Shown in pieces: positions 1-5,862 of a stretch of DNA of 10,657 bases. Every line of letters starts with the position of its first letter. Position 1 is the stretch's first letter. The notes under the pieces were generated by a model. That model was not told the DNA's origin. It saw only the letters and a list, made by a program, of their open reading frames with translations, and searched no databases. Both the position numbers and the translations under genes were made by a program. Location of the stretch: positions 1 through 10,657 of the forward strand of contig JAISII010000084.1 of the NCBI GenBank assembly GCA_031262125.1, read 5' to 3'. This DNA comes from Oscillospiraceae bacterium (GTDB taxonomy: Bacteria; Bacillota; Clostridia; Oscillospirales; Acutalibacteraceae).

Positions 1-37
1 GACTTACCGATAGACGGTGTCCCTCTATAGCGTGTTT

Positions 38-77
38 ATAACCGCCTTATTTGGGACTGAGGCGGTTATTTCTTTTT
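38..77 (+). terminator. Hairpin overlapping the toxin stop; plus-strand intrinsic terminator
   Basis: A perfect 10-bp stem pairs 38-47 with 60-69 around a 12-base loop. On the plus strand it is followed by TTCTTTTT, as an intrinsic terminator should be. On the minus (toxin) strand the following bases lack a T run. It is therefore better placed to end an RNA entering from the left, such as a convergent antisense antitoxin overlapping the toxin 3' end. That RNA's promoter would lie outside the window. Confidence 0.55.
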
Positions 78-152
78 GCCGTTGTTACCAACAGCCAAAG
101 AAATTATTGATACTATTACACTTATCAAAGCTAAAAGCTCTAATGTACTCAT
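66..152 (-). CDS. Small hydrophobic peptide, type I toxin-like (holin-like toxin family)
   Basis: This is a 28-residue peptide starting MSTLELLALISVIV and ending GNNGKKK. It has a short polar N-terminus, one hydrophobic helix (about residues 4-22) and a basic tail. That plan matches the small membrane toxins of Firmicutes type I systems (TxpA/BsrG-like, putative holin-like toxin family). The start is well supported: an AAGGAGG ribosome site lies at 161-167, 8 bases before the ATG. A consensus promoter lies about 100 bases upstream, and the stop codon overlaps a hairpin. Such peptides insert in the inner membrane and are normally silenced by an antisense RNA. The RNA structure around this gene (separate entries) fits that mode of control. 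Family membership is judged by eye from size and pattern; toxicity is inferred. Confidence 0.72.
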   Translation of the reverse strand: MSTLELLALISVIVSIISLAVGNNGKKK

Positions 153-203
153 AGCACAACCCTCCTTCTCTTATGTATTGCCCAGATGTGGCTGAAGTAT
201 GGA

Positions 204-214
204 GAGAAAAGAGG
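204..214 (-). promoter_or_regulatory. Pyrimidine tract that could mask the toxin ribosome site
   Basis: In the toxin leader the RNA stretch CCTCTTTTCTC (minus strand, 214-204) can pair with GAGAAGGAGG at 170-161, which holds the ribosome site, with one bulged base and one G-U pair. Masking of the ribosome site is a common feature of type I toxin mRNAs. This is a pairing seen by eye and not energetically evaluated. Confidence 0.4.
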
Positions 215-248
215 AACACCGCCTACCGACTGGTAAGCCTTCGATTAA

Positions 249-277
249 ATTATACAAACTTTGTCTTTATTTGTCAA
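249..277 (-). promoter_or_regulatory. Consensus sigma-A promoter of the toxin gene
   Basis: Reading the minus strand, -35 TTGACA (272-277) and -10 TATAAT (249-254) are separated by 17 bases, a perfect match to the vegetative consensus. Transcription would start near 242. That places the 5' pairing arm (239-211) at the extreme 5' end of the RNA and leaves a leader of about 90 bases before the ATG at 152. Confidence 0.85.
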
Positions 278-364
278 CAACTTTGTTAATGAATCCAAAG
301 TCTCCCTCTCAGAGGGGGATGTCGGCGAAGCCGACAAGGGGAGAAAACCTAAAAAAGTTGACAA
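271..364. repeat. MITE/REP-like hairpin element with terminal TTGTCAAC inverted repeats
   Basis: The outer 8-bp inverted repeats are TTGTCAAC (271-278) and GTTGACAA (357-364). Inside lie a CCCTC/GAGGG hairpin (304-308 with 312-316) and a GTCGGC-GAA-GCCGAC hairpin (321-335). TCTCCC at 301-306 can alternatively pair with GGGAGA at 339-344, closing a cloverleaf-like fold. No coding frame is credible. I think I have seen similar hairpins dispersed in Clostridia genomes, but cannot verify it here. The terminal repeats contain the -35 boxes of the flanking divergent promoters. Confidence 0.6.
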
Positions 365-386
365 CCACTCGGCTTTGTAATAAAAT
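358..386 (+). promoter_or_regulatory. Sigma-A promoter upstream of mgtE
   Basis: -35 TTGACA (358-363), a 17-base spacer and -10 TAAAAT (381-386, five of six consensus bases) predict a start near 393. The leader to the chosen GTG start at 467 is then about 74 bases. That is too short for an M-box magnesium riboswitch, and none is seen. Confidence 0.75.
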
Positions 387-466
387 GGATATATCTGCTA
401 AAAATAATGGCAGGTATATTTTGCTTTATGTCAAATTTTCGGTCGGCGAGGAAGAAGGTGTTTGCG

Positions 467-1849
467 GTGGAAAAGAACTTAACTGAGCTTATTGAAGAAA
501 TTCAGGAGCTTTTAAGCCAAAAAAATCTGGGCGAAATCCGCAGCAAGCTTATAGCCATGAACCCCTATGACATTGCCGAGCTGTTTGAAGAAATGGATTT
601 TGAAGAGGACAAGGTTCCGCTTTTGTTCCGTCTGCTGCCAAAAGAGCTTGCCGCCGAAACATTTGTAGAAATGGACGACGACACGCAAAAGGTGCTCATT
701 AACAGCTTCTCGGACAGTGAGCTTAAAGAAATTATTGACGAGCTGTATTTGGACGATGCCGTAGGCATTTTGGAAGAAATGCCAGCAAACGTGGTAAAAC
801 GTATTTTGCGGCAGACCGACAGCGAAACACGCCTGATTTTAAACGAGCTTTTAAACTATCCGTCCGACAGTGCGGGCTCGATGATGACGCCCGAATTTGT
901 AACCTTACGCCCGAAAATGACGGTTGAGGAAGCAATAAAACGCATACGCCGCACAGGTGTGGATAAAGAAACCATATACACCTGCTATGTAACCAACAAT
1001 AACAAAACGCTTATTGGCGTTGTTACCATAAAAACCCTTATTTTGGCAGAGGATGATGCCATTGTAGAAGAGCTTATGGAAAGCAATGTTATTAGCGTAC
1101 GCACCACCGACGACCAAGAAAACGTAGCACAGATGTTTAACAACTACAACTTTTTGGCACTGCCCGTAGTCGACACCGAAAACCGCCTTGTCGGCATTGT
1201 TACAATCGACGATGCTATCGACGTTTTGGAAGAAGAGGCTACCGAGGATATTCAAAAAATGGCGGCTATCAGCCCGTCGGACAAACCTTATTTTAAACTG
1301 GGCATACTCGAAGCTTTTAAAATCCGCACGCCGTGGCTGCTGTTTTTGATGATTTCGGCTACGTTTACCGGAATGATTATAAACAACGCCGAAACTTCAC
1401 TTGCCGCTTTGCCTTTTTTAACCGCATATATACCAATGCTTATGAACACCGGCGGCAGTGCCGGAAGTCAAGCGTCGGTTACTATAATTCGTGCGATATC
1501 GCTGGGCGAGGTTAGTTTTTTTGATATTTTAAAAATTGCATTTAAAGAAAGCCGAATTGCCCTTTGCTGCGGCGTTGCTTTGGCGGTTTGCAACTTTGCA
1601 AAAATGATGCTTTTTGACAATATGGTTATGCACAATAGCAGCATAACGCCAATGGTTGCGGCGGTGGTTTGCCTAACGCTTGTTTTTAATGTGCTTTTTG
1701 CAAAGGTTATTGGGTGCTGCTTGCCGCTTATTGCAAAAAAATTCGGTGCCGACCCTGCGGTTATGGCTACGCCCTTTATCTCGACCATCGTGGATGCCAT
1801 TACACTGACCATTTATTTTACCATTGCAACTGTTTTGTTGGTAAATTAA
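467..1849 (+). CDS. mgtE: Magnesium channel/transporter MgtE
   Basis: A 460-residue MgtE protein: a Mg2+-gated channel of the cytoplasmic membrane that lets Mg2+ in. The order is a helical MgtE N domain (about residues 5-130), a CBS pair (about 139-256, beginning MMTPEFVTLRP), then a five-helix membrane domain (about 286-460). Family signatures in the pore domain include GGSAGSQ (329-335), DPAVMATP (from D429) and IVDAITLTIYF. D443 probably matches the pore aspartate of Thermus MgtE. The frame is open from an ATG at 407, but that codon lacks a ribosome site. GTG 467 has GAAGG 8 bases upstream and gives the usual family N-terminus, so it is preferred. The gene has its own promoter at 358-386. 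Confidence is high for the family and moderate for the start. Confidence 0.95.
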   Translation: MEKNLTELIEEIQELLSQKNLGEIRSKLIAMNPYDIAELFEEMDFEEDKVPLLFRLLPKELAAETFVEMDDDTQKVLINSFSDSELKEIIDELYLDDAVGILEEMPANVVKRILRQTDSETRLILNELLNYPSDSAGSMMTPEFVTLRPKMTVEEAIKRIRRTGVDKETIYTCYVTNNNKTLIGVVTIKTLILAEDDAIVEELMESNVISVRTTDDQENVAQMFNNYNFLALPVVDTENRLVGIVTIDDAIDVLEEEATEDIQKMAAISPSDKPYFKLGILEAFKIRTPWLLFLMISATFTGMIINNAETSLAALPFLTAYIPMLMNTGGSAGSQASVTIIRAISLGEVSFFDILKIAFKESRIALCCGVALAVCNFAKMMLFDNMVMHNSSITPMVAAVVCLTLVFNVLFAKVIGCCLPLIAKKFGADPAVMATPFISTIVDAITLTIYFTIATVLLVN

Positions 1850-1866
1850 GGCTGATATTAGAAAAT

Positions 1867-1895
1867 CCCGCCCCGGTTTTTTACAACAGGGCGGG
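1867..1895. terminator. GC-rich hairpin after mgtE
   Basis: A perfect CCCGCCC/GGGCGGG stem (1867-1873 with 1889-1895) lies 18 bases after the mgtE stop. No run of T follows on the plus strand (catactattt), so termination may be partial and allow read-through into the small gene at 1931. Confidence 0.5.
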
Positions 1896-1930
1896 CATAC
1901 TATTTATATAAATTAATTGGAGGCGTTTTT

Positions 1931-2152
1931 ATGATTTGCAATAGATGCGGCAGCAATAATGTGTTTGTGCAAGCGGTTACAGATGTAAAAACAAAACACA
2001 GGGGTTGCATTGGCTGGTTTTTTTGGATTTTGCTGGCAATTTGTACGGTTGGGCTAATTTTGATTATTCCGGCTTTAACAAACAGCAAAACAAAATCAAA
2101 AACTCGCACAATGGCGGTTTGCCAATACTGCGGCAACAGATGGAGAGTTTAA
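1931..2152 (+). CDS. Small zinc-ribbon membrane-associated protein
   Basis: A 73-residue protein with CNRC near the N-terminus (Cys 3 and 6) and CQYC near the C-terminus. Between them is a hydrophobic stretch of about 20 residues (GWFFWILLAICTVGLILIIP). The two Cys pairs can form one zinc site brought together across a membrane hairpin, the layout seen in LITAF-like and related small zinc-ribbon proteins. A basic segment (SKTKSKTRT) precedes the second pair. The ribosome site GGAGG at 1919-1923 sits 7 bases before the ATG. The gene follows mgtE with no clear promoter and may be read through from it. Similar small proteins occur in Firmicutes chromosomes and prophages. The function is unknown; zinc binding is inferred from the Cys pattern. 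Confidence 0.75.
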   Translation: MICNRCGSNNVFVQAVTDVKTKHRGCIGWFFWILLAICTVGLILIIPALTNSKTKSKTRTMAVCQYCGNRWRV

Positions 2153-2183
2153 GCTGACGTGCCCGAATTTATATTCATGGCAA

Positions 2184-2777
2184 TCAACAAAACATAATTG
2201 TGTCTAAAACATAGGCTCCGGCATCAATATGCTCGGGGATTATACCGTACATATTAAACATAGGGTCTTTAAAAATGCCCAAATACGGCGGGAATACGCT
2301 AAAACAGCAAATCATCACCACGGCAAGCACAAGCAAAAACACCATCGGCAGAAAATAATCTGCCGCTTTTTTTTGCAAACTGTAAAGAGCAAACGAAACA
2401 AACTGTGCAATAGCCGTCAGCACCGCAGCGGTTGCAAAAAGTAAAAACGAGGGCGGCTCCTCAAAAATTAAGTTAACCGACGCATAAATAATAAGCCCTG
2501 CCCCACCTGCGGCATAGAGTGTTATAACCTTTGCCGCCACAAACCGCTTAAACGAGGGTTTTATGCACAAGGCTTCTATAATCCCCCAAACAATAAAGCC
2601 GACAAGGAAGATTTTTACGCCCTCCCAAACGCTGCCGTTAACCGAGCCAACCAGCACCGCCAAAGGTCCGCCGCTGCGTTTATAAAAGCCACTTAAAAAC
2701 ACCGCCGTCGCCAAAATAAATATAATGCCTAAAATTTCGGCACGTTTAAAATATTTATCACGCTTAACTTCGTTCAT
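2184..2777 (-). CDS. DUF6512-like integral membrane protein
   Basis: About 197 residues from ATG 2777, which has a G-rich ribosome site (GGGGG at 2784-2788) 6 bases upstream. The frame stays open to 2858, but the extra residues are not hydrophobic and no ribosome site precedes them. There are five clear membrane segments, beginning with IFILATAVFLSGFY and ending with the long hydrophobic stretch before FPPYLGIF. The motifs GSVNGSVWEGVKIF and PPYLGIFKDP followed by YGI resemble the conserved PVNESVWEHLK and P-L-F-x-DP-YGI signatures I associate with DUF6512 proteins of Clostridia. There is no known function. It lies downstream of the 89-residue gene on the same strand (118-base gap) and converges with the zinc-ribbon gene. 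Confidence 0.78.
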   Translation of the reverse strand: MNEVKRDKYFKRAEILGIIFILATAVFLSGFYKRSGGPLAVLVGSVNGSVWEGVKIFLVGFIVWGIIEALCIKPSFKRFVAAKVITLYAAGGAGLIIYASVNLIFEEPPSFLLFATAAVLTAIAQFVSFALYSLQKKAADYFLPMVFLLVLAVVMICCFSVFPPYLGIFKDPMFNMYGIIPEHIDAGAYVLDTIMFC

Positions 2778-2895
2778 TCTTTTCCCCCGCATTATACTAA
2801 TATATAAAGATATATTCGCATTTGGGGCAAAATATGATTTTAAAACAAGCAGCGGCAAAAAGCAGTTATGCAGGGACAGCTATCGCAAAAGAATT

Positions 2896-3165
2896 CTAAA
2901 TTAAAATAAACAAAACCGCCGTAAGCAAAGCACCGCTTAACGCAGCAGGCAAAGTTCTTGCCAGCCAATAGCCCGCACCACGGCGTTGCTTCTTTTTAAA
3001 AACCGAGGGCGAGCCCGTTTGCCGCAGCATTTTTTTGGCTGCACTGTGCAAAATTTCGTACTGTGTTTGCTCGTGTTCAGGTCGCACAAAAAGTACTGCA
3101 CGCTCATAATATTCGTTTTCGGTTTCCATAATCTCAATAATGTGCCTGTTTATTCCTCTAACCAT
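2896..3165 (-). CDS. Conserved small tail-anchored protein of unknown function
   Basis: An 89-residue protein beginning MVRGINRHIIEIMETENEYY, with a soluble N-terminal part (about 1-52), a basic linker (FKKKQRRGAGYW) and a C-terminal hydrophobic segment (about residues 69-89) reaching the stop codon. This makes it a probable tail-anchored membrane protein. The pattern I-x-I-x-(E/D)-x-(Y/F)-E-x-A-x-F-V-R near the N-terminus resembles a small uncharacterised family common in Clostridia; this is recalled, not searched. The ribosome site AGGAGA at 3173-3178 lies 7 bases before the ATG, which fixes the start. It is first in a probable two-gene minus-strand unit with the DUF6512-like gene. I do not recognise a function. 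Confidence 0.75.
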   Translation of the reverse strand: MVRGINRHIIEIMETENEYYERAVLFVRPEHEQTQYEILHSAAKKMLRQTGSPSVFKKKQRRGAGYWLARTLPAALSGALLTAVLFILI

Positions 3166-3746
3166 AGTTTTATCTCCTGTTTTTAAAAATTTTCAGAAAA
3201 ATCTTTTAGTTTTTTAAACTAAAAATTAATCCTTTAGCAAAGTTTATTCAAAACAAATTCCAAAAATTCTTGCTAAAATTTTTCTTATGGAGATAATTGG
3301 CAAGTCATAAAAAAATTATTCATTTTTGGCATTTTACAGCTTGTAAAATTCATTTTATGCAACAAATATGTTGAAAACCCTGTTGAAAGTGTGGATAACT
3401 AAGCTAAAAAATGGCTAAAATTACAAATTTGTAACCATTTTTAATATATATTACGAGTTTTCAACATAGGGCATTTTTGTGTTTTTAGGTATGGGATTTT
3501 TCTAAAATTTTACAAGTTTACGCCATAACTTCTACTATACGTAAAATAAAAATGTTCACATTTTGGGCAGTAAATTCAAAAGAGCTTAATTTAAAATTTT
3601 AGTGTTAAAAAATTTAAAGAATTATAATAAAAAACTTGATTTTTTTAAAGTTTTAGTGTAATCTTAGCTTAGGGGCGAAAAGATGATGCGAAAACGCCCG
3701 TTTAAAGTAAAATTTATGAAAAAAAACAAAACGGAGGACACCACAA
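3166..3746. other. Long AT-rich divergent intergenic region with palindromes
   Basis: 581 bases without a credible gene separate the divergent genes starting at 3165 (minus) and 3747 (plus). Visible structure: a 9-bp stem at 3204-3224 in the leader of the 89-residue gene; ATTTTACA-gct-TGTAAAAT at 3331-3349; the 14-bp perfect palindrome TTACAAATTTGTAA at 3421-3434 flanked by AAAAATGG (3407-3414) and CCATTTTT (3435-3442); and AAAATGT-tc-ACATTTT near 3550-3565. An isolated TATAAT lies at 3623-3628 without a good -35, and a GGGCG/CGCCC stem (3673-3677 with 3695-3699) lies in the leader of the DUF1292 gene. No promoter can be assigned firmly to either gene. Confidence 0.6.
3369..3466. promoter_or_regulatory. 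Cluster of DnaA-box-like 9-mers
   Basis: TGTGGATAA at 3390-3398 is the exact complement of the DnaA box TTATCCACA. Two looser relatives precede it in the same orientation, TGTTGAAAA (3369-3377) and TGTTGAAAG (3381-3389). A fourth, TTTTCAACA (3458-3466), is inverted beyond the 14-bp palindrome. The setting is strongly AT-rich. A DnaA-binding or replication/titration site is possible. No dnaA, dnaN or rpmH is in the window, so a call as oriC is not justified. Confidence 0.35.
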
Positions 3747-4052
3747 ATGAACAACGAAAATAAAGAGCTTGAGGGCATGGAAGAGTTTGACGGTTTAATT
3801 ACCCTAACCGACGACGAGGGCAACGAAGTTAATTTTGAATTTTTGGATGTTATTGAATACGCAGGCGGCGAGTATTTGGTTATTACCCCCGCTGAAGAAA
3901 GCGAAGAAGATTTTGGCGAAGTAGTTATTTTAAAAATCGAAACCGACGGGCAAGGCGGCGAAGAATACTATGGTCTTGAAGACGAAGAGCTGATTAATGC
4001 AGTTTTTGAAGTTTTTAAAGACAAATGGAAAGACGAAATGGATTTTGAATAA
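3747..4052 (+). CDS. DUF1292 family protein (YrzB-like)
   Basis: A very acidic 101-residue protein. It carries the DUF1292 pattern: ITLTDDEGNEVNFEFLDVIEY, then GGEYLVITP, an acidic turn, then EVVILKIE and a C-terminal EELINAVFEVFKDKW helix. Family members are small cytosolic Firmicutes proteins of unknown function, often near ruvX/alaS-type genes; that context is absent here. The ribosome site GGAGG at 3733-3737 lies 9 bases before the ATG and fixes the start. The 110-120-base leader holds a small GC hairpin. The gene stands alone between the AT-rich region and the 90-bp tandem repeat, and probably ends transcription at the terminator at 4283-4323. Confidence 0.9.
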   Translation: MNNENKELEGMEEFDGLITLTDDEGNEVNFEFLDVIEYAGGEYLVITPAEESEEDFGEVVILKIETDGQGGEEYYGLEDEELINAVFEVFKDKWKDEMDFE

Positions 4053-4070
4053 AATTCTTTTTAGTTGTGC

Positions 4071-4275
4071 GAAACGAAAAAAAGTGCCCTTGGCATGCAA
4101 ATTTTAAGTTATGCCTTTGCTTTGAACCGAGAAGAAATCTAAAATTTCTTTAAATGGTACGAAACGAAAAAAAGTGCCCTTGGCATGCAAATTTTAAGTT
4201 ATGCCTTTGCTTTGAACCGAGAAGAAATCTAAAATTTCTTTAAATGGTACGAAACGAAAAAAAGTGCCCTTGGCA
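4071..4275. repeat. 90-bp tandem repeat, 2.3 copies, 3' of the DUF1292 gene
   Basis: Copies at 4071-4160 and 4161-4250 are identical; a third partial copy runs 4251-4275 before diverging. The bases just before copy 1 (about 4051-4070) are a degenerate match to the end of the unit, so the array may have begun at the stop codon. Each unit holds small stems: TGCC-CTT-GGCA, and AAGAAAT-CTAAA-ATTTCTT. There is no ribosome site or convincing frame. Identical copies imply recent duplication or gene conversion. Whether the unit has a role is unknown. Confidence 0.9.
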
Positions 4276-4282
4276 CACAAAA

Positions 4283-4323
4283 AAGCTCAAGCCTTTTAAT
4301 AATAAGGTTTGAGCTTGTTTTTT
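4283..4323 (+). terminator. Strong intrinsic terminator
   Basis: AAGCTCAAGCCTT (4283-4295) pairs with AAGGTTTGAGCTT (4304-4316) with one G-U pair in the plus-strand RNA, followed by GTTTTTT. In the minus-strand RNA the same position would be an A-C mismatch, so the plus direction is favoured. It probably ends the DUF1292 transcript, including the tandem repeat. Confidence 0.85.
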
Positions 4324-4341
4324 AGGAATATGTTGTGTTTT

Positions 4342-4585
4342 GTGAAGAATAAAAAATGATAAATACCAAAAAAGATGCTTTTTTGTGAAGTATCGTGCTT
4401 TGCACGAAGTGAAGTAAATTTGCTTTCGCAAATGAGTGAAGTGTTTTGCTACGCAAAACGTGAAGTTAAGTTTGCCCTTATGTGCCCACAGGCACACTTC
4501 ACTGCCGTAGGCTACTTCACGTCCGATGGACATTTCACTTGCCCGACAGGGCAAACTTAATTGCGGACGGCTTTCGCCGTCCGCA
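4342..4585. repeat. Array of unrelated hairpins joined by GTGAAGT linkers
   Basis: The 7-mer GTGAAGT recurs at 4385, 4409, 4436 and 4460 (GTGAAGA at 4342). Its complement ACTTCAC follows at 4496 and 4514 (ATTTCAC at 4532). Between linkers sit hairpins of different sequence: 4368-4384, 4393-4407, 4418-4433, 4443-4459, 4481-4496, 4521-4531, 4539-4554 and 4562-4585 (10-bp stem). AAGTTTGCCC (4468-4477) also pairs with GGGCAAACTT (4549-4558), closing the right half. Linkers are conserved while stems differ but stay self-complementary, which suggests the fold matters. The last hairpin touches the 3' end of tRNA-Leu. Possibly a dispersed structured repeat; not a CRISPR array. Confidence 0.75.
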
Positions 4586-4669
4586 TGGTGCGAGTGACGG
4601 GACTTGAACCCGTACGTCAAAGACACACGCCCCTCAAACGTGCCTGTCTGCCTGTTCCAGCACACTCGC
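4586..4669 (-). tRNA. tRNA-Leu (anticodon GAG)
   Basis: A class II tRNA. The acceptor GCGAGTG pairs with CACTCGC; discriminator A is followed by an encoded CCA (4588-4586). The anticodon stem CACGT/GCGTG encloses TTGAGGG, giving anticodon GAG. The long variable arm GTC-TTT-GAC and the T arm ACGGG-TTCAAGT-CCCGT complete it. It has its own promoter. Confidence 0.95.
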
Positions 4670-4702
4670 AAAAAAACTGTGGCTTATCAACCAACAGAGG
4701 TT

Positions 4703-4732
4703 ATTATATCATTTATTGATGCTATTTGTCAA
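4703..4732 (-). promoter_or_regulatory. Promoter of tRNA-Leu
   Basis: On the minus strand, TTGACA (4727-4732), an 18-base spacer and TATAAT (4703-4708), with a TG motif giving an extended -10 (TGATATAAT). The start is predicted near 4696, about 27 bases before the mature tRNA. Confidence 0.85.
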
Positions 4733-4882
4733 TACACAAAACGCAATGTTTTTTAATGATTTTAAACAAGACAAAAAATAGCAATTCTTCCAAAAAAAAT
4801 AATCCCGCCGCTGTGCAAATTTGCCTGCTTTTTATACATAATAAAAAACAGAGATAATTTGCATTTGAGGATGGGAAAGTTT

Positions 4883-5815
4883 ATGACAAAAAAACCACGC
4901 AAGCCCGCACTTACCTGTGCCGCTTTGGCGGCTGTGCTTCTGCTTACTTATTTAGTTGCACCAATATTCGGCAGCTTTGGGCAACCCCAAATTAAAGTCG
5001 AACAATCAATGGCGGCTAACGCTGCGGTTAACCAAAGCGGCGGAGGGCTTGTTGTGCTGGGCGATTCAATAGCCTCGGGCTACGGGCTTAACGAAAAGTC
5101 GCAAAGCTACGGCTTTTTGCTTGCCGATGCTATGCAAATGGACAATAACTATTGCAATCTTGCCTATAACGGGGCAACTTCGCACGATTTGCTAAATGTG
5201 CTTGCACAGCCCGAAAATGCAGGTACAGTTGGCGGGGCATCAATTGTTCTTATTTCAATCGGGGGGAACGATATAATCCACCCGGCAATGAGTATTTTAA
5301 AAGAGCAGTTTAGTTTGCCGGCGGATTCTACCGGTGAACAAATTTGCGACTATTTTAAAAACAACCTTTCACAGTTAGAAGCCTTAGAAAATATTGTTTC
5401 AAACCCTGTTTTGCAATTAAAAATGTTTAACGCAATGGCAGATTTTGCTAAAAATTTTAAAGAAATTACCACAACGGTGCGGCAGATTAACCCCACAGCC
5501 GAGATTTGCGTACAAACTATCTATAACCCCTTCAGCGGGGCGGGCGAGCTTGACGGCCTTAGCCCGATGGTAGATATAATTATGGGCAGTATGAACCATA
5601 TTATCAAGAAAGAGGCGGAAAATTCGGGCTTTTATGTTGCCGATATTTTTACCGAGTTCAGCGGCAAAGCAAAGCTCTATACAAATATTCAAAGCTTCGA
5701 TATTCACCCAAACGCACTGGGGCATACCACTATTTTTGACGATGTTTATGAGGTAATTACAGGCAGCCAGTATTTTCCGCAAAAAATTAACAATAAAGTC
5801 ATAGACAATTTTTAA
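4883..5815 (+). CDS. Secreted or membrane-anchored GDSL/SGNH hydrolase
   Basis: A 310-residue esterase/lipase-type enzyme. A basic start (MTKKPRK) and a hydrophobic segment (about residues 9-30) form a signal peptide or anchor. The SGNH blocks are all present: block I VVLGDSIASGYG with nucleophile Ser62, block II NLAYNGATSHDLL, block III ISIGGNDII (Gly128, Asn129) and block V FDIHPNALGH with Asp273 and His275. The family hydrolyses esters of lipids, acylated sugars or acetylated polysaccharides; the substrate here is unknown. ATG 4883 is chosen because the signal peptide begins there. ATG 4871 is also possible, since GAGG (4867-4870) is 12 bases from 4883 but directly abuts 4871. The dockerin peptidase follows 47 bases later on the same strand, so joint transcription is likely. 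Confidence 0.9.
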   Translation: MTKKPRKPALTCAALAAVLLLTYLVAPIFGSFGQPQIKVEQSMAANAAVNQSGGGLVVLGDSIASGYGLNEKSQSYGFLLADAMQMDNNYCNLAYNGATSHDLLNVLAQPENAGTVGGASIVLISIGGNDIIHPAMSILKEQFSLPADSTGEQICDYFKNNLSQLEALENIVSNPVLQLKMFNAMADFAKNFKEITTTVRQINPTAEICVQTIYNPFSGAGELDGLSPMVDIIMGSMNHIIKKEAENSGFYVADIFTEFSGKAKLYTNIQSFDIHPNALGHTTIFDDVYEVITGSQYFPQKINNKVIDNF

Positions 5816-5862
5816 TATATCTGATAAAATTAATATAATTATTAGTTTTGCGAGGTAAGGGT

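Larger units (their letters stand above)
1..239 (-). repeat. Imperfect inverted repeat at the two ends of the toxin transcript
   Basis: Positions 1-25 and 211-239 are inverted copies. Read as minus-strand RNA, the 5' copy (239 to 211) pairs with the 3' copy (25 to 1) as 8 bp, a 4-base bulge (AGTC), then 17 bp. Every difference between the arms gives a G-U wobble in that RNA, so there is no mismatch. The plus-strand RNA would instead carry A-C mismatches. This favours selection for folding of the toxin mRNA rather than for a DNA element. End-to-end pairing that keeps the full-length mRNA inactive is known for several type I toxins. The left arm touches the window edge and may extend further. 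Confidence 0.7.

Noticed and set aside
199..486. 95-codon open frame before mgtE
   Set aside because: It crosses the toxin leader, the hairpin element and the mgtE promoter, has no ribosome site and overlaps mgtE out of frame.
2791..2796. TATAAT on the minus strand as promoter of the DUF6512-like gene
   Set aside because: It would start transcription inside the ribosome site of that gene and has no -35 partner.
3166..3746. Chromosomal origin oriC
   Set aside because: Only one exact DnaA box is present and there is no dnaA, dnaN, rpmH or gidA neighbour; kept only as a possible DnaA site.
4071..4585. CRISPR array
   Set aside because: The 90-bp units are contiguous without spacers. The GTGAAGT units are only 7 bases long with self-complementary contents of varied length, and no cas gene is present.
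4240..4671. 143-codon minus-strand frame
   Set aside because: It is a read through tRNA-Leu, the hairpin array and a terminator; not a gene.
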